Shown in pieces: positions 53,096 through 61,979 of a DNA stretch of 64,000 nucleotides. The notes under the pieces were generated by a model. That model was not told the DNA's origin, ran no database searches, and saw only the letters and a list, made by a program, of their open reading frames with translations. The position numbers were made by a program, and so were the translations under genes. The DNA comes from SNAP01 sp049671745 (GTDB lineage: Bacteria; Bacteroidota; Bacteroidia; Bacteroidales; Marinifilaceae), in the NCBI GenBank assembly GCA_049671745.1, contig JBATVL010000005.1, forward strand, positions 19,807-83,806, given 5' to 3'. How positions within the stretch are numbered: the first letter of the stretch is position 1; every line of letters begins with the position of its first letter.

Positions 53096-53833
53096 TTAAT
53101 AACAAGCCCAAGAAAAAGCCATCTCATTCTCATCATCAGTACTAACCGTTAAATGAGCGATGCCCATATCTCCAAACATATAAGGAAGATTCTCTTCCGA
53201 TTCTAATTGAAACAATACTTCCATTTGAGAATCTGTATTTCTATCAGAAGGATACTCCACTCCTTGAATCCAATCAGGCCAACCAAAAAGTTTATCTCCA
53301 GGTAAAGGAACTCCTATTTTATTCTCAAGCATATGTTCATAAACAGAATCATACTCTACCTCCACACCCAAATCAGTAAACTCCTCTACTTGAGGATAAT
53401 CATCCTTAGCTTCCCAACTGGTAATGAAACTCTCAACAAAAACTTGCTCCATATCCACATCAACAACAGCAGATTCATCAGCAATATCTATCTTTCTACA
53501 AATGACAGCCTCAGAGAAAGCTTCGTAAGATCCTTCTTCATTTTCACAATGAGGTTCTTCCGAAACGCAATAAAATACTTGAATCAACTTATCTTCCTTT
53601 TTTTCAGGAATATCATTAAGATTCAGTTGAAGGAAAAGCTGCATTCTCTTATTACAACACGGGCAAACAGGCCAATCCTCTTCATTTCTAAGATATGGCA
53701 ATCCTCCTATCTTAGAATCAGAAGAAAAATCAGGAACAACTTTTTTAGTCACAGGTAGATAGGCAGTTCTTTTATACTTTTCAAGAACAGCCATCTTTTC
53801 ACTTATCTTCTTTTTTAACTCTGTATTTTCCAT
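53096..53833 (-). CDS. DUF1963 (YwqG-like) protein
   Basis: A 245-residue acidic soluble protein. The block SKIGGLPYL...DWPVCPCCNKRMQLFLQLNL is typical of DUF1963, including the CPxC pair that may bind zinc, and the later part FGWPDWIQG and FQLESEENLPYMFGDMGIAHL fits the YwqG family. It is first in the operon, 15 bases before the 1440-residue gene. The family's function is not established. Confidence 0.88.
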   Translation of the reverse strand: MENTELKKKISEKMAVLEKYKRTAYLPVTKKVVPDFSSDSKIGGLPYLRNEEDWPVCPCCNKRMQLFLQLNLNDIPEKKEDKLIQVFYCVSEEPHCENEEGSYEAFSEAVICRKIDIADESAVVDVDMEQVFVESFITSWEAKDDYPQVEEFTDLGVEVEYDSVYEHMLENKIGVPLPGDKLFGWPDWIQGVEYPSDRNTDSQMEVLFQLESEENLPYMFGDMGIAHLTVSTDDENEMAFSWACY

Positions 53834-54128
53834 ATCTTAAACTTATATTTTTATCATTAAAAACAATAAATACTACTCGATTAATTGTAGCAACAAAGAT
53901 AGTGAGAAAGCAAAATAATTGACTATTCTCAAGCTCTTGATTTTATAGTAAGATTTTTACACTCTAGCAAAAAATATGGATAATCTATACCTCATCATAA
54001 ACTTAATATGTAAATAAGAAGAGAGTTCTATAACATTCAATTCACTATCAGAGGGATAGGCAAACAGGAGTTAATTATAAAAAATTCAAAGGCAAGTATA
54101 AAAATAAAAACTTTGTATATATTGCAAT
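53834..54128. promoter_or_regulatory. Divergent intergenic region with -7 box for the DUF1963 operon
   Basis: On the minus strand TATCTTTG at 53894-53901 is an exact -7 match, 60 bases upstream of the DUF1963 start. No other structure, ORF or RNA gene is recognised; the araC promoter could not be placed with confidence. Confidence 0.5.
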
Positions 54129-54950
54129 ATGCAGGAACAAATACCAATACACTCTTTTACTAAAGAAGGTACAAATATTTCGGTTAAATATATTAATCAA
54201 ACAAACGAAGAGCAATATTATCCAGCTCATCGACATGATTTTTACGAACTCATATTCTTTACAAAAGGAAGCGGAACTCATAGAATAGACTTCTCTGACT
54301 ATGAAGTAGCAGATAAGCTTATATATTTTATAAGTCCTGGACAGATTCATGAAATGACAGCAAAAGGACGTGCAGGATATGTGATTTCAATATCTAGAGA
54401 AGTATTCTATAATATACGAAGAATAGAGAACATGTCTTTCAGTCAATTATTTAACAACATACAACAAGTAAAAATAGAAATAAAAGATACAGACAACTTC
54501 AATAAAATAATATCTCTATTAAGAGATGAACAGAATAAAGAAACACCCAACATACATCTACAAAGGAACTATTTATCAGCCATTCTAATAACCTGCATAG
54601 AATCCTGTAGTACAAATAACAATGGTGAGCAGCACGATAGAATCTACAAACTAGTACATGAGATTAATCAATCCTTTAGAAAAGAACGCACAGGAAAGTT
54701 TTATGCAGAAAAGCTATGCGTTTCCTTAAAACACCTTAACGATATAAGTACTAAAATTCTTGGACGCACTCTTACACAAATAATTCATGAAAGAATAATA
54801 CTAGAGGCAAAAAGAGAAATAGCATATACCGACAAAGCCATTAAAGAAATAGCATACGAACTTGGCTTTAAAGACCCTGCATACTTCAATCGTTTCTTTA
54901 AGAAATTTATGAAGCAAACCCCAGAAGCATTTCGTAGAATCTCTAAATAG
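54129..54950 (+). CDS. AraC-family transcription regulator
   Basis: A 273-residue regulator with an N-terminal cupin-like sensing domain (about 15-130; YYPAHRHDFYELIFF, YFISPGQIHEM) and a C-terminal double HTH (about 175-272; LKHLNDISTKILGRTLTQII and IAYELGFKDPAYFNRFFKKF). It lies upstream of the Bcr/CflA efflux gene in the same direction (94-base gap with a separate promoter), so it may activate that gene. Confidence 0.93.
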   Translation: MQEQIPIHSFTKEGTNISVKYINQTNEEQYYPAHRHDFYELIFFTKGSGTHRIDFSDYEVADKLIYFISPGQIHEMTAKGRAGYVISISREVFYNIRRIENMSFSQLFNNIQQVKIEIKDTDNFNKIISLLRDEQNKETPNIHLQRNYLSAILITCIESCSTNNNGEQHDRIYKLVHEINQSFRKERTGKFYAEKLCVSLKHLNDISTKILGRTLTQIIHERIILEAKREIAYTDKAIKEIAYELGFKDPAYFNRFFKKFMKQTPEAFRRISK

Positions 54951-54976
54951 TACAATAAAAGCATACTAAAAGACAA

Positions 54977-55005
54977 TTGTAATATTCATATTTAATCTAG
55001 CTTTG
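54977..55005 (+). promoter_or_regulatory. Promoter of the Bcr/CflA gene
   Basis: TTG (54977-54979), 18 nt spacer, TAGCTTTG (54998-55005), 39 bases upstream of the start codon. Confidence 0.5.
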
Positions 55006-55044
55006 TAACCCACTACAGAACACAAAACAGATAACAAATTACAT

Positions 55045-56244
55045 ATGAATACAAACATAAAATTAAGTAAAAAGAAGATTGGAATATTAACAATAGTATT
55101 AGCAGCACTTAGTGCTCTATCCCCATTCTCTATTGATACTTACGCACCTGCTATGCCCACAATGGCATTATACTTTGGCTCTGCCATCTCTGAAATAGAA
55201 TTATCAATGACAATCTATATAATGGGATATGCCATAGGACAATTCTTTGGAGGACCACTATCCGATAATTTTGGAAGAAGACCCGTTGTCTTCATAGGAC
55301 TAAGCATATTTATAATATCAAGTTTCTTACTATCTATATGCGATTCCATAGCACAATTATATACTCTACGATTTATTCAAGCATTAGGAGGAGGATTCTC
55401 TATTGTAGTATCAATGGCAATTACCAGGGATCTATTCTCAGGCAGCGATTTAGCAAAAAGAATATCATACATATCTATGTTTATGATGGCAGCACCGCTT
55501 ATTGCACCAGCGGTAGGAACAATACTTATTAAAATCTTTAGCTGGAAAGCCATATTCACCTTTCTTACATTATACTCTATTTTAGTTATTACACTGATAA
55601 GCATTTTCATTCCTGAGACAAGGAAGAACAATAACAAAAACAAAGAAAACATATTCAGGAAAACAGCAAGTGCATATATATCAGTATTCACTAATTCAAA
55701 AGCAATGTCTCTTATATTAGCTGCAGCCCTAGGATTTGCAGGAATGTACACCTTCATAACTGGATCATCTAATATATATATAGAACATTTCCATATGTCC
55801 CTAGAACTATTCCCTATACTATTCGGAAGCAACGTTATTCTAGTTATTATAATGGGAGCAGTGAATGTACAACTACTTAAACATTTTGAACCACAAAAGA
55901 TCTTAAACGTAGGTCTACTAATACAACTCTTTGCAGGTTTAAGTCTATTTCTAATAATGCTAAATGATAATGCACCATTTATTCTAGCATTCTCTCTTAT
56001 AGTCATCTTTGTAGGAATACTAGGAATCATATTTGGAAACGCCAATGCACTTGTTCTTCAGATGTATCCAAACAGTAGTGGAGCAACAATGGCAGTTATA
56101 GGAGTATGCGAATTCTCTATAGCAGCAATCACAGGTTTACTACTTCACTACATACAAGATGGCACAATATTAGCATACGGAATAATGATGTTTGCATGTA
56201 CTAGTGCGGCAAATATAGCATACCGATTACTTAGACGAATATAG
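55045..56244 (+). CDS. Bcr/CflA-family multidrug efflux MFS transporter
   Basis: A 399-residue 12-helix drug:H+ antiporter. The DHA1 motif C-like region and early block FSIDTYAPAMPTM, the motif A segment GGPLSDNFGRRPV between helices 2 and 3, and LRFIQALGGG are typical of Bcr/CflA. The substrate is unknown. It is encoded downstream of the AraC regulator and followed by a hairpin terminator. Confidence 0.93.
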   Translation: MNTNIKLSKKKIGILTIVLAALSALSPFSIDTYAPAMPTMALYFGSAISEIELSMTIYIMGYAIGQFFGGPLSDNFGRRPVVFIGLSIFIISSFLLSICDSIAQLYTLRFIQALGGGFSIVVSMAITRDLFSGSDLAKRISYISMFMMAAPLIAPAVGTILIKIFSWKAIFTFLTLYSILVITLISIFIPETRKNNNKNKENIFRKTASAYISVFTNSKAMSLILAAALGFAGMYTFITGSSNIYIEHFHMSLELFPILFGSNVILVIIMGAVNVQLLKHFEPQKILNVGLLIQLFAGLSLFLIMLNDNAPFILAFSLIVIFVGILGIIFGNANALVLQMYPNSSGATMAVIGVCEFSIAAITGLLLHYIQDGTILAYGIMMFACTSAANIAYRLLRRI

Positions 56245-56271
56245 AAGAAGAATTCTTAACCATTACTTAAT

Positions 56272-56311
56272 GAATGCTTAATCGATTAGTATTAAGCATT
56301 CTCTTTCTTTG
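56272..56311 (+). terminator. Intrinsic terminator after the Bcr/CflA gene
   Basis: Perfect 11-bp stem GAATGCTTAAT / ATTAAGCATTC with an 8-base loop, followed by TCTTTCTTTG. It lies between the efflux gene and marC. Confidence 0.75.
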
Positions 56312-56337
56312 TAGATATAATTATAAAGAAAGAAAAT

Positions 56338-56964
56338 ATGAATCTATTTCTACTAAGTTTCGCAGCCCTATTTTCGGTTATAAACCCACTAGGCACATTA
56401 CCAATTTTTATAGGTCTAACAAAAGACAAGCAAAAGAAAGAAGTTATATCAACTGCACTATGGACAGTAATAAACACCTTTATAATACTAGTAATATCAT
56501 TCTTTCTAGGAAACTATCTACTTAAATTCTTTGGAATAAGTCTAGCATCATTAAGGATAACAGGAGGAATAATCATTGCATCATCAGGTTTTGCCTTACT
56601 AACAGGAAATTTCAGTAAGCATAAAGGAATGAAAAGAAGAGAAAAAGACGATGCATACTCAAGATCAGATATCTCTCTTACCCCATTATCTATTCCAATG
56701 TTAGCCGGGCCAGGATCAATATCATTACTAATTACGTACAATCAGGAGAACCCACTAATAGCAGATAAATTACTTCTAGTAACATCTATATTATCAATAT
56801 GCATACTTACCTTCATACTACTAATAAGCTCGCGTATGATAGTAAAAGGGCTAGGAGCATCAGGAGTAAACGCTCTATCAAGAATAATAGGATTTATTGT
56901 AATTGCAATAGGAATAGAATTCATTATAAGCACAATACTTGGACTTGTAAGAAACTTCATTTAG
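56338..56964 (+). CDS. MarC-family (UPF0056) integral membrane protein
   Basis: A 208-residue protein with six predicted helices. FSVINPLGTLPIFIGLT and PLSIPMLAGPGSISLLI are the two conserved MarC motifs, each with the family proline/glycine pattern. Despite the name, no antibiotic-resistance role is established. It converges with the epimerase gene, overlapping it by 4 bases. Confidence 0.9.
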   Translation: MNLFLLSFAALFSVINPLGTLPIFIGLTKDKQKKEVISTALWTVINTFIILVISFFLGNYLLKFFGISLASLRITGGIIIASSGFALLTGNFSKHKGMKRREKDDAYSRSDISLTPLSIPMLAGPGSISLLITYNQENPLIADKLLLVTSILSICILTFILLISSRMIVKGLGASGVNALSRIIGFIVIAIGIEFIISTILGLVRNFI

Positions 56965-57866
56965 TAAGTCAACAAATATCTCTTTATACTAAAATCATTA
57001 TTATCATGTTTAAAGCCAGTTTCTAATAATCTATCTATAGAAACTCGGCTACCACTGATAAGAACCTTAGACATCTCTCCAATCATCATATTAAGAAAAA
57101 AAGCAGGTAACTTAATTACAAAAACCTTATGATTTGGAATCTTAGCAAGAGTATTAACAAAATCAACATTTCTAATCTGCTCAGAACTAGCAACATTATA
57201 GGCACCATTAATACGAGAATTCTCAACAGCCATAATATAGAATTTGCATAAATCATCTATATCTATCCATGGCATATACTGATTACCAGAAGCAAATACA
57301 GGCAAGAACCTATATTTCAACAAAGATCTCATCTTCTCCAAGATACTACAAGAATGAGCAAGAACTAAACTTGTTCTTACCTTAACAACTCTAACACCCC
57401 AATGCTGGAAATCATCAGCAACAGCCTCCCATTTCTTACATACAGTACCTAAAAAGTCATTAGCAAAAGCATCTTCTTCTCTATAAATCTTTTCTTTAGC
57501 AAAAGCACCATATGCACCTATTGCCGAGGCTGTTATATATGTAGTTATTTTATGATTATTTCTCTTTAACTTATTAAGAAGAAGCTTAGCAGACTTCACT
57601 CTACTATTAAAAATCTCTAACTTTCTCTGCTCAGTCCATTTCTCCTCACCAATATTAGCACCAGCCAGATGAATAACCACATCCACTCCCACTAAGGCAC
57701 TCTCCTCAATATAAGAATTATCAATATCCCATTTATAAGTCGGAACCACAGTATCAATTGGAATATTCCTAACCAAATGCACAACATTATATCCTCTATG
57801 TAGAAGCAGACTTGTCAGTCTTGTGCCTACTAGACCTGAAGCTCCAGTTATTAATATCTTTTCCAT
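56961..57866 (-). CDS. TIGR01777-type NAD(P)-dependent epimerase
   Basis: A 301-residue extended SDR protein. The cofactor motif is ITGASGLVGTRL; VDVVIHLAGANIGEEKWTEQRK is the diagnostic block of the TIGR01777 (SulA/YfcH-like) family, and the C-terminal DUF1731-like part contains a lipophilic LPAFFLNMMIGEMS. Substrate unknown. Confidence 0.9.
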   Translation of the reverse strand: MEKILITGASGLVGTRLTSLLLHRGYNVVHLVRNIPIDTVVPTYKWDIDNSYIEESALVGVDVVIHLAGANIGEEKWTEQRKLEIFNSRVKSAKLLLNKLKRNNHKITTYITASAIGAYGAFAKEKIYREEDAFANDFLGTVCKKWEAVADDFQHWGVRVVKVRTSLVLAHSCSILEKMRSLLKYRFLPVFASGNQYMPWIDIDDLCKFYIMAVENSRINGAYNVASSEQIRNVDFVNTLAKIPNHKVFVIKLPAFFLNMMIGEMSKVLISGSRVSIDRLLETGFKHDNNDFSIKRYLLTY

Positions 57867-57944
57867 AGCAGTTCTTTAGTAATTAATACATTACTAAATT
57901 ATACGTAGAAACAGATAACAAGGTTCATTGAATACAAAAGAAAA

Positions 57945-58628
57945 TCAAGAATGTTTACTTCTCACAATTTCTTTCTTTAATCTATCATCATTAAGAAGCT
58001 CATATTCAGCATCTAAGAAATCATTACTATCAGGAAATGCAGACATAGCTCTAAGAATCTTCCATTTTATTAAACTACTGGCTGAATGGCTCTTATAGCA
58101 ATCAACTAAAGCACTCATCGAATAATCATTATTACTATAAAAACAAATAAAACCAATAGCATCAATGCACTCACTAAGATTAGAAAGCTCATCACATTTA
58201 AGATTATCAAACAACAATGGCAAAGCATCATCACCAATCTTAGTAATTGTTCTAGCAACAATATCTCTAGGCAAAGGATAAGAACTCTTCTTAAACTCTT
58301 TATGTGGAACTTTCTTATGCTGATTAGTACCAATAGATCCCAATCTCTTAATCAACTCAGGCAAAGCATAAATACCATAAGCAGCAAGAGCATCGCACAA
58401 CTCCATCTTAGTATATAACTTCTTCTCTCTCTCAAGAGCAGAACACAAAAAAGGAATACATCTAAAATCCCTAGACTGAGCAATCAACCTAGCACTAACA
58501 GATCTCTCTACCGCATTCCTAGATTTCAACAATTCTAGCAACTCCACTAAAGACTTAAATATAAAAGACTCCTTAAGAATCTCGGAGAAATACCCTCTAT
58601 TTTCTAATTGTTTCTCTGTACTTTTCAT
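57945..58628 (-). CDS. HEAT-repeat protein
   Basis: A 227-residue all-helical protein with about five HEAT-like repeats (e.g. AVERSVSARLIAQSRDFRCI, DIVARTITKIGDDALPLLFD, LIKWKILRAMSAFPDS). Such repeats act as protein-binding scaffolds. It overlaps the preceding gene by 4 bases, so the two are translationally coupled; the partner is the orphan RluA N-terminal domain. Confidence 0.8.
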   Translation of the reverse strand: MKSTEKQLENRGYFSEILKESFIFKSLVELLELLKSRNAVERSVSARLIAQSRDFRCIPFLCSALEREKKLYTKMELCDALAAYGIYALPELIKRLGSIGTNQHKKVPHKEFKKSSYPLPRDIVARTITKIGDDALPLLFDNLKCDELSNLSECIDAIGFICFYSNNDYSMSALVDCYKSHSASSLIKWKILRAMSAFPDSNDFLDAEYELLNDDRLKKEIVRSKHS

Positions 58629-59395
58629 ATATTCAAAATATCACGAATCATAAAACCCAAAATAGGTAAACACTTATCATTACAAGCAGGATAAAAGCAC
58701 CTATGTTGCCTATCACCAGACTTAGAAGCCTTACCCCACCAAAACTCAGCAACAGCCAAAGCCTCCATATTACGAGCAAAAGCATATTGTATAAGTTTAG
58801 GAGCAGCACACTCACCAGCCCCAGCAGGAGGTCTCTTATTAATCTTCTCGAAAATAGAACACAAACTCATCTGTTCCTTATGCACATTCAAGAAATTATA
58901 ACAATCGAACAATCTCTGTTGCAAACGAACAGACATAAGCTTTCTCTCCTCCTTCAAAGCCTGTCTTTCCTGCAAATCATTTGTATGTTCAAGAATCTCT
59001 GTCATAGCAGAAAGATCTCTCATACCTCTATTCATAAAATAATCATCGGTAGAGATATCAAAAAGAGAAGGCACAAAACTTGGATGATGATGCTCATCGG
59101 CAATCTTACCAGAGAAAGTAAACAAATAACCCAACTGACCATCAGTATTCCTAACAATCAACACACCAAACATCTTACCCTTAGCCGACGTACTCAACAA
59201 ATTAAGAGAAGTATCATTATCTACACCAAAATCATGTTTCCACTCATCTTGATTAGCAATAATAAACTCCTCTACCTCCTGCACAGCAAGCTTACAAATA
59301 TCAGGAGTATCTAAATCGAAAGGATTATTAAGTTTATTGGGAATTAAAGAAGAATCTATCTCAGATTTAAACAATGTGAAACAATTCTCCTTCAT
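58625..59395 (-). CDS. Orphan N-terminal domain of RluA-type pseudouridine synthase
   Basis: About 256 residues. The C-terminal block RPPAGAGECAAPKLIQYAF, then AVAEFWWGK, FYPACNDKCLPILGFMI, and the earlier GKMFGVLIV and HHPSFVPSLFD match the long N-terminal extension of RluA-family enzymes of Bacteroidetes and Vibrio. In those, a ~250-residue catalytic domain with an HRLD motif follows. Here the protein stops right after ILGFMIRDILNI and no catalytic domain is nearby. The ORF opens with a TTG at 59446 inside the -7 box, so a start at 59395 (or 59422) is preferred. Confidence 0.78.
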   Translation of the reverse strand: MKENCFTLFKSEIDSSLIPNKLNNPFDLDTPDICKLAVQEVEEFIIANQDEWKHDFGVDNDTSLNLLSTSAKGKMFGVLIVRNTDGQLGYLFTFSGKIADEHHHPSFVPSLFDISTDDYFMNRGMRDLSAMTEILEHTNDLQERQALKEERKLMSVRLQQRLFDCYNFLNVHKEQMSLCSIFEKINKRPPAGAGECAAPKLIQYAFARNMEALAVAEFWWGKASKSGDRQHRCFYPACNDKCLPILGFMIRDILNI

Positions 59396-59443
59396 CTTAT
59401 CATTCGCTGTTATTCTGCACATTATCAGTCTGTCTATTTTCAG

Positions 59444-59475
59444 CAAAAATACTTTATTTTACACAAACTATCAAA
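59444..59475 (-). promoter_or_regulatory. Promoter of the RluA-N/HEAT operon
   Basis: On the minus strand TTTG (59472-59475), 20 nt spacer, TATTTTTG (59444-59451): a full consensus match. It excludes translation from the TTG at 59446. Confidence 0.7.
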
Positions 59476-59528
59476 TAACGCTCAAATGCTATACTCAATC
59501 AAACGGCCAGATCTTGTTAGATATTCCA

Positions 59529-59642
59529 TTATGAATCGCAAACATCTGTAAGTGCAGTGTAAAGTTCGGAAGAAAGTGCGGTGTAAAGTTCGGAAGAAAG
59601 TGCACTATAAATCTTAAAAGACTATCTTTCCTTTTCTAATAT
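59529..59642 (-). repeat. Decayed 3' tail of the AlbA_2 gene with linker repeats
   Basis: Read in frame past the stop at 59643-59645, the 38 codons encode residues like those that follow the first winged helix inside the protein (EKE, then SALSSELYTALSSELYTA), interrupted by stops. It includes two copies of a 24-base unit also present once within the gene near 59880-59930. This indicates a former longer protein or a repeat expansion now out of use. Confidence 0.65.
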
Positions 59643-61385
59643 TTATAACTTAATAATCCATATACCATTCTTAGAAGCTCCCTCACGTAACAATAGCCCT
59701 AAAGCCTTTATTTTACTAATATTCTTCTCTATAGTCCTAGTTGTAACTCTAATCTCAATAGATAATTCATCAATAGTAATTTCAGGTCTAATATCCATTA
59801 ATTTTAATATCTTAATCTGTATATTACTTAATTCTGAATGCAGGTTAAGTTTTCTATAAAATGTACTAATAGGTTCGGAAGAAAGTTCGGTGTAAAGTTC
59901 GGAAGAAAGTGCACTAGAAATCTTAGCAAACAAACTCTCTTTTTCAGAAGTTTCCATTTTAACAATCCAATTTCCATTTTTAGAAGCACCTTCTCTCCAT
60001 AGAAATCCCCAAGCTTTAAGTTTACTTATATTATTCTCTATAGTTCTACTTGAAACGGCCAATTCTACTGCTAAATTAGCTATTGTTATTTTTGAACTTA
60101 CATCTACTAATTTTAATATCTTAATCTGATTATTTGAAAGTTCTAAAGAATGATCAAGTGCACTAGACGATTCAGAAGAACGTACACTAGAAATATTGTG
60201 TCTAGATTTAAAATAGAACTTAACTATATAAGAATCAAAATCAGTCTCAAATATAGGTTCTAAACCTGCATACTCTTTCCATCCATTTATCATTTTATCA
60301 AATCCAAAACCAGCATTCTCTGCCAATTTAACAACCCTAAATACTTTTGCAATAATAGGATTTCTCGGCATAGAGAAATCAGCCTTAAGAATCTCAGATA
60401 AGGATTTAGGCAAACCACCAGGATTGTAGAACTCAATATACGTTGTGAAAATTCTAATACGTGAAGCAGCTAAACTAAAATAATCAGCATGCATCAACAT
60501 ATTCACCAAAGCCTCTCTAAGTGCACGAACATAAGGATAATCATCTATTGCAAACCCTTCTTTTGTCAATTGGAATGGTCTATCTATTCTTCTAATTAAT
60601 CTCTCAAACAAAGAAAAGTAATAATCCCATAAATTCTCATGTTCGTCTATTCGATAAGTATATCTAGGTTCCGCATTCTTGTAAGAATCAGCAGGTATCT
60701 CAAGTAAATCTATACGAAAATCAGGAAAATGATTCTCTATCACATCTCTTTGACCAAACATCAGTAAACCACTATATGTCAGCTTATCGTCTACAATTAT
60801 CTTAAGCTTCCTTAAAACCTCTTTCTTAGTAAGTTTATTATACGAAAAAGTAGGATTAAATCTAGACATATATTCAAGAAATCTATCTACAGATAATTTA
60901 TGCAAATCCCTTGCAGACGTACCATCAACAGTTCTAGTAGTTTTAGTACCAAAAGAAGCATCTCTATACATGGCATCAATCTCTTCTTTAGTAGCCTTCT
61001 GATCAGAACTTCCTTTTCGAATAAAAGTATTAGCTAAGGTATTATAATATACAGGTTTATCTTTAGATAGCGGGATATAAAAAGCAAATACATACTTATC
61101 ATCAAAGGAATATTTATTTACAATAGGAGTTATTTTTGCATTAAACTTTTCTCCTCTAAGAGTATTAATAAAATCTTGCTCTATTTTCTCAGGATTAGTA
61201 AGACCAGCAATCTCAAAGGTTTTCCCTATTTGTTTTACTCCTAAAACAATCCAGCCTCCATTAGTATTAGAAAAAGCACTAACGGTAGACCATACATCTT
61301 TAGGCACTTCTGCCTTGGCAGCTTTTACTTCAAAGTCTTCCCATTCAAGATCATTTATCCTATCTAATAATTCCTGTTTATTCAT
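59643..61385 (-). CDS. AlbA_2 / HATPase_c_4 regulator with two C-terminal winged helices
   Basis: A 580-residue protein. The AlbA_2 (Schlafen-like) domain is at about 12-135 (EDFEVKAAKAEVPKDV, AFSNTNGGWIVLGV). An ATPase-like HATPase_c_4 region is at about 270-390 (REALVNMLMHADYF, FYNPGGLPKSL, ENAGFGFDKMINGW). Two near-identical wHTH modules follow (about 418-470 and 525-578; both begin LSN-x-QIKILKL and end LREGASKNG or WREGASKNG). They are joined by a Ser/Glu-rich linker made of a repeated 24-base unit. Proteins of this class are presumed regulators. A 14-bp palindrome lies just upstream. Confidence 0.88.
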   Translation of the reverse strand: MNKQELLDRINDLEWEDFEVKAAKAEVPKDVWSTVSAFSNTNGGWIVLGVKQIGKTFEIAGLTNPEKIEQDFINTLRGEKFNAKITPIVNKYSFDDKYVFAFYIPLSKDKPVYYNTLANTFIRKGSSDQKATKEEIDAMYRDASFGTKTTRTVDGTSARDLHKLSVDRFLEYMSRFNPTFSYNKLTKKEVLRKLKIIVDDKLTYSGLLMFGQRDVIENHFPDFRIDLLEIPADSYKNAEPRYTYRIDEHENLWDYYFSLFERLIRRIDRPFQLTKEGFAIDDYPYVRALREALVNMLMHADYFSLAASRIRIFTTYIEFYNPGGLPKSLSEILKADFSMPRNPIIAKVFRVVKLAENAGFGFDKMINGWKEYAGLEPIFETDFDSYIVKFYFKSRHNISSVRSSESSSALDHSLELSNNQIKILKLVDVSSKITIANLAVELAVSSRTIENNISKLKAWGFLWREGASKNGNWIVKMETSEKESLFAKISSALSSELYTELSSEPISTFYRKLNLHSELSNIQIKILKLMDIRPEITIDELSIEIRVTTRTIEKNISKIKALGLLLREGASKNGIWIIKL

Positions 61386-61410
61386 TACAAACTAATTTCA
61401 TATCTAGAAC

Positions 61411-61424
61411 ACTATCTAGATAGT
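61411..61424. promoter_or_regulatory. 14-bp palindrome upstream of the AlbA_2 gene
   Basis: ACTATCTAGATAGT is perfectly self-complementary; a further TATCTAGA copy lies at 61401. It sits 26-39 bases upstream of the start and is a candidate operator for the wHTH protein itself. Confidence 0.45.
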
Positions 61425-61435
61425 ATAATCTATTA

Positions 61436-61882
61436 TTATACTCTAATCTTAATTACAAGTTTCTTTACTTTAGAAGTTTTTTCTATACTTATACAAGGCA
61501 TGTGCAGATCATTTGGGAAGAACAAAGCAAACATACCGGCATCAAATCTATTAAGACTAGAATCGCCCTCATAGAACGCATAATCCTCATCCTCATTCTT
61601 ACTTATAAGAATATCATTATTAAAAAGACGCACACCCATAAACTCCTCACCAGAGATTATATACTGAAGATCAATATATTTAGTATGCTTCTCCAACTTG
61701 CCCTCTTTCACATCCTTAGTATCATACTCCTGAACAAGAGCAAAAATATTATCTCCGTCTATATCATATCTACCTGAAGGAGTATTCAATAAATCTGTAG
61801 TATTAATATATTCAAACGCCTTAGCTATTCTCTCACTAAGACTATTGTATATCTTATAATTCTCTATTGTATCAATTACCAT
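61436..61882 (-). CDS. YhcH/YjgK/YiaL-family protein (DUF386)
   Basis: A 148-residue beta-sandwich protein. The signatures KLEKHTKYIDLQYIISGEE and FALFFPNDLHMP carry the conserved Glu/His residues of the family, which includes EbgC and proteins linked to sialic-acid and sugar-acid use. The N-terminus MVIDTIENYKIYNSLSERI is typical. Its sugar ligand cannot be told from context because no catabolic genes are nearby. It lies between the two AlbA_2 genes. A -7 box TATATTTG is at 61922-61929 (minus). Confidence 0.9.
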   Translation of the reverse strand: MVIDTIENYKIYNSLSERIAKAFEYINTTDLLNTPSGRYDIDGDNIFALVQEYDTKDVKEGKLEKHTKYIDLQYIISGEEFMGVRLFNNDILISKNEDEDYAFYEGDSSLNRFDAGMFALFFPNDLHMPCISIEKTSKVKKLVIKIRV

Positions 61883-61979
61883 TATCTTATGCTTTTAGTA
61901 TTTTCTAATCTATCAGTCTTACAAATATAATTAAAACACTTGATAAAAAATTTAAAATTAGATATTAGAAATAAGCATA

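Noticed and set aside
52616..53152. A 178-codon plus-strand ORF opposite the 1440-residue gene
   Set aside because: It is the reverse of acidic coding sequence, giving an Ile/Asn/Ser-rich product with no recognisable domain; the minus-strand frame has paralogues that confirm it.
55377..56045. A 222-codon minus-strand ORF opposite the Bcr/CflA gene
   Set aside because: A clear MFS transporter lies on the other strand; the antisense product has no family similarity.
59553..59604. CRISPR-like array from the repeated 24-base unit
   Set aside because: Only two adjacent units without spacers, with a coding origin in the neighbouring gene.
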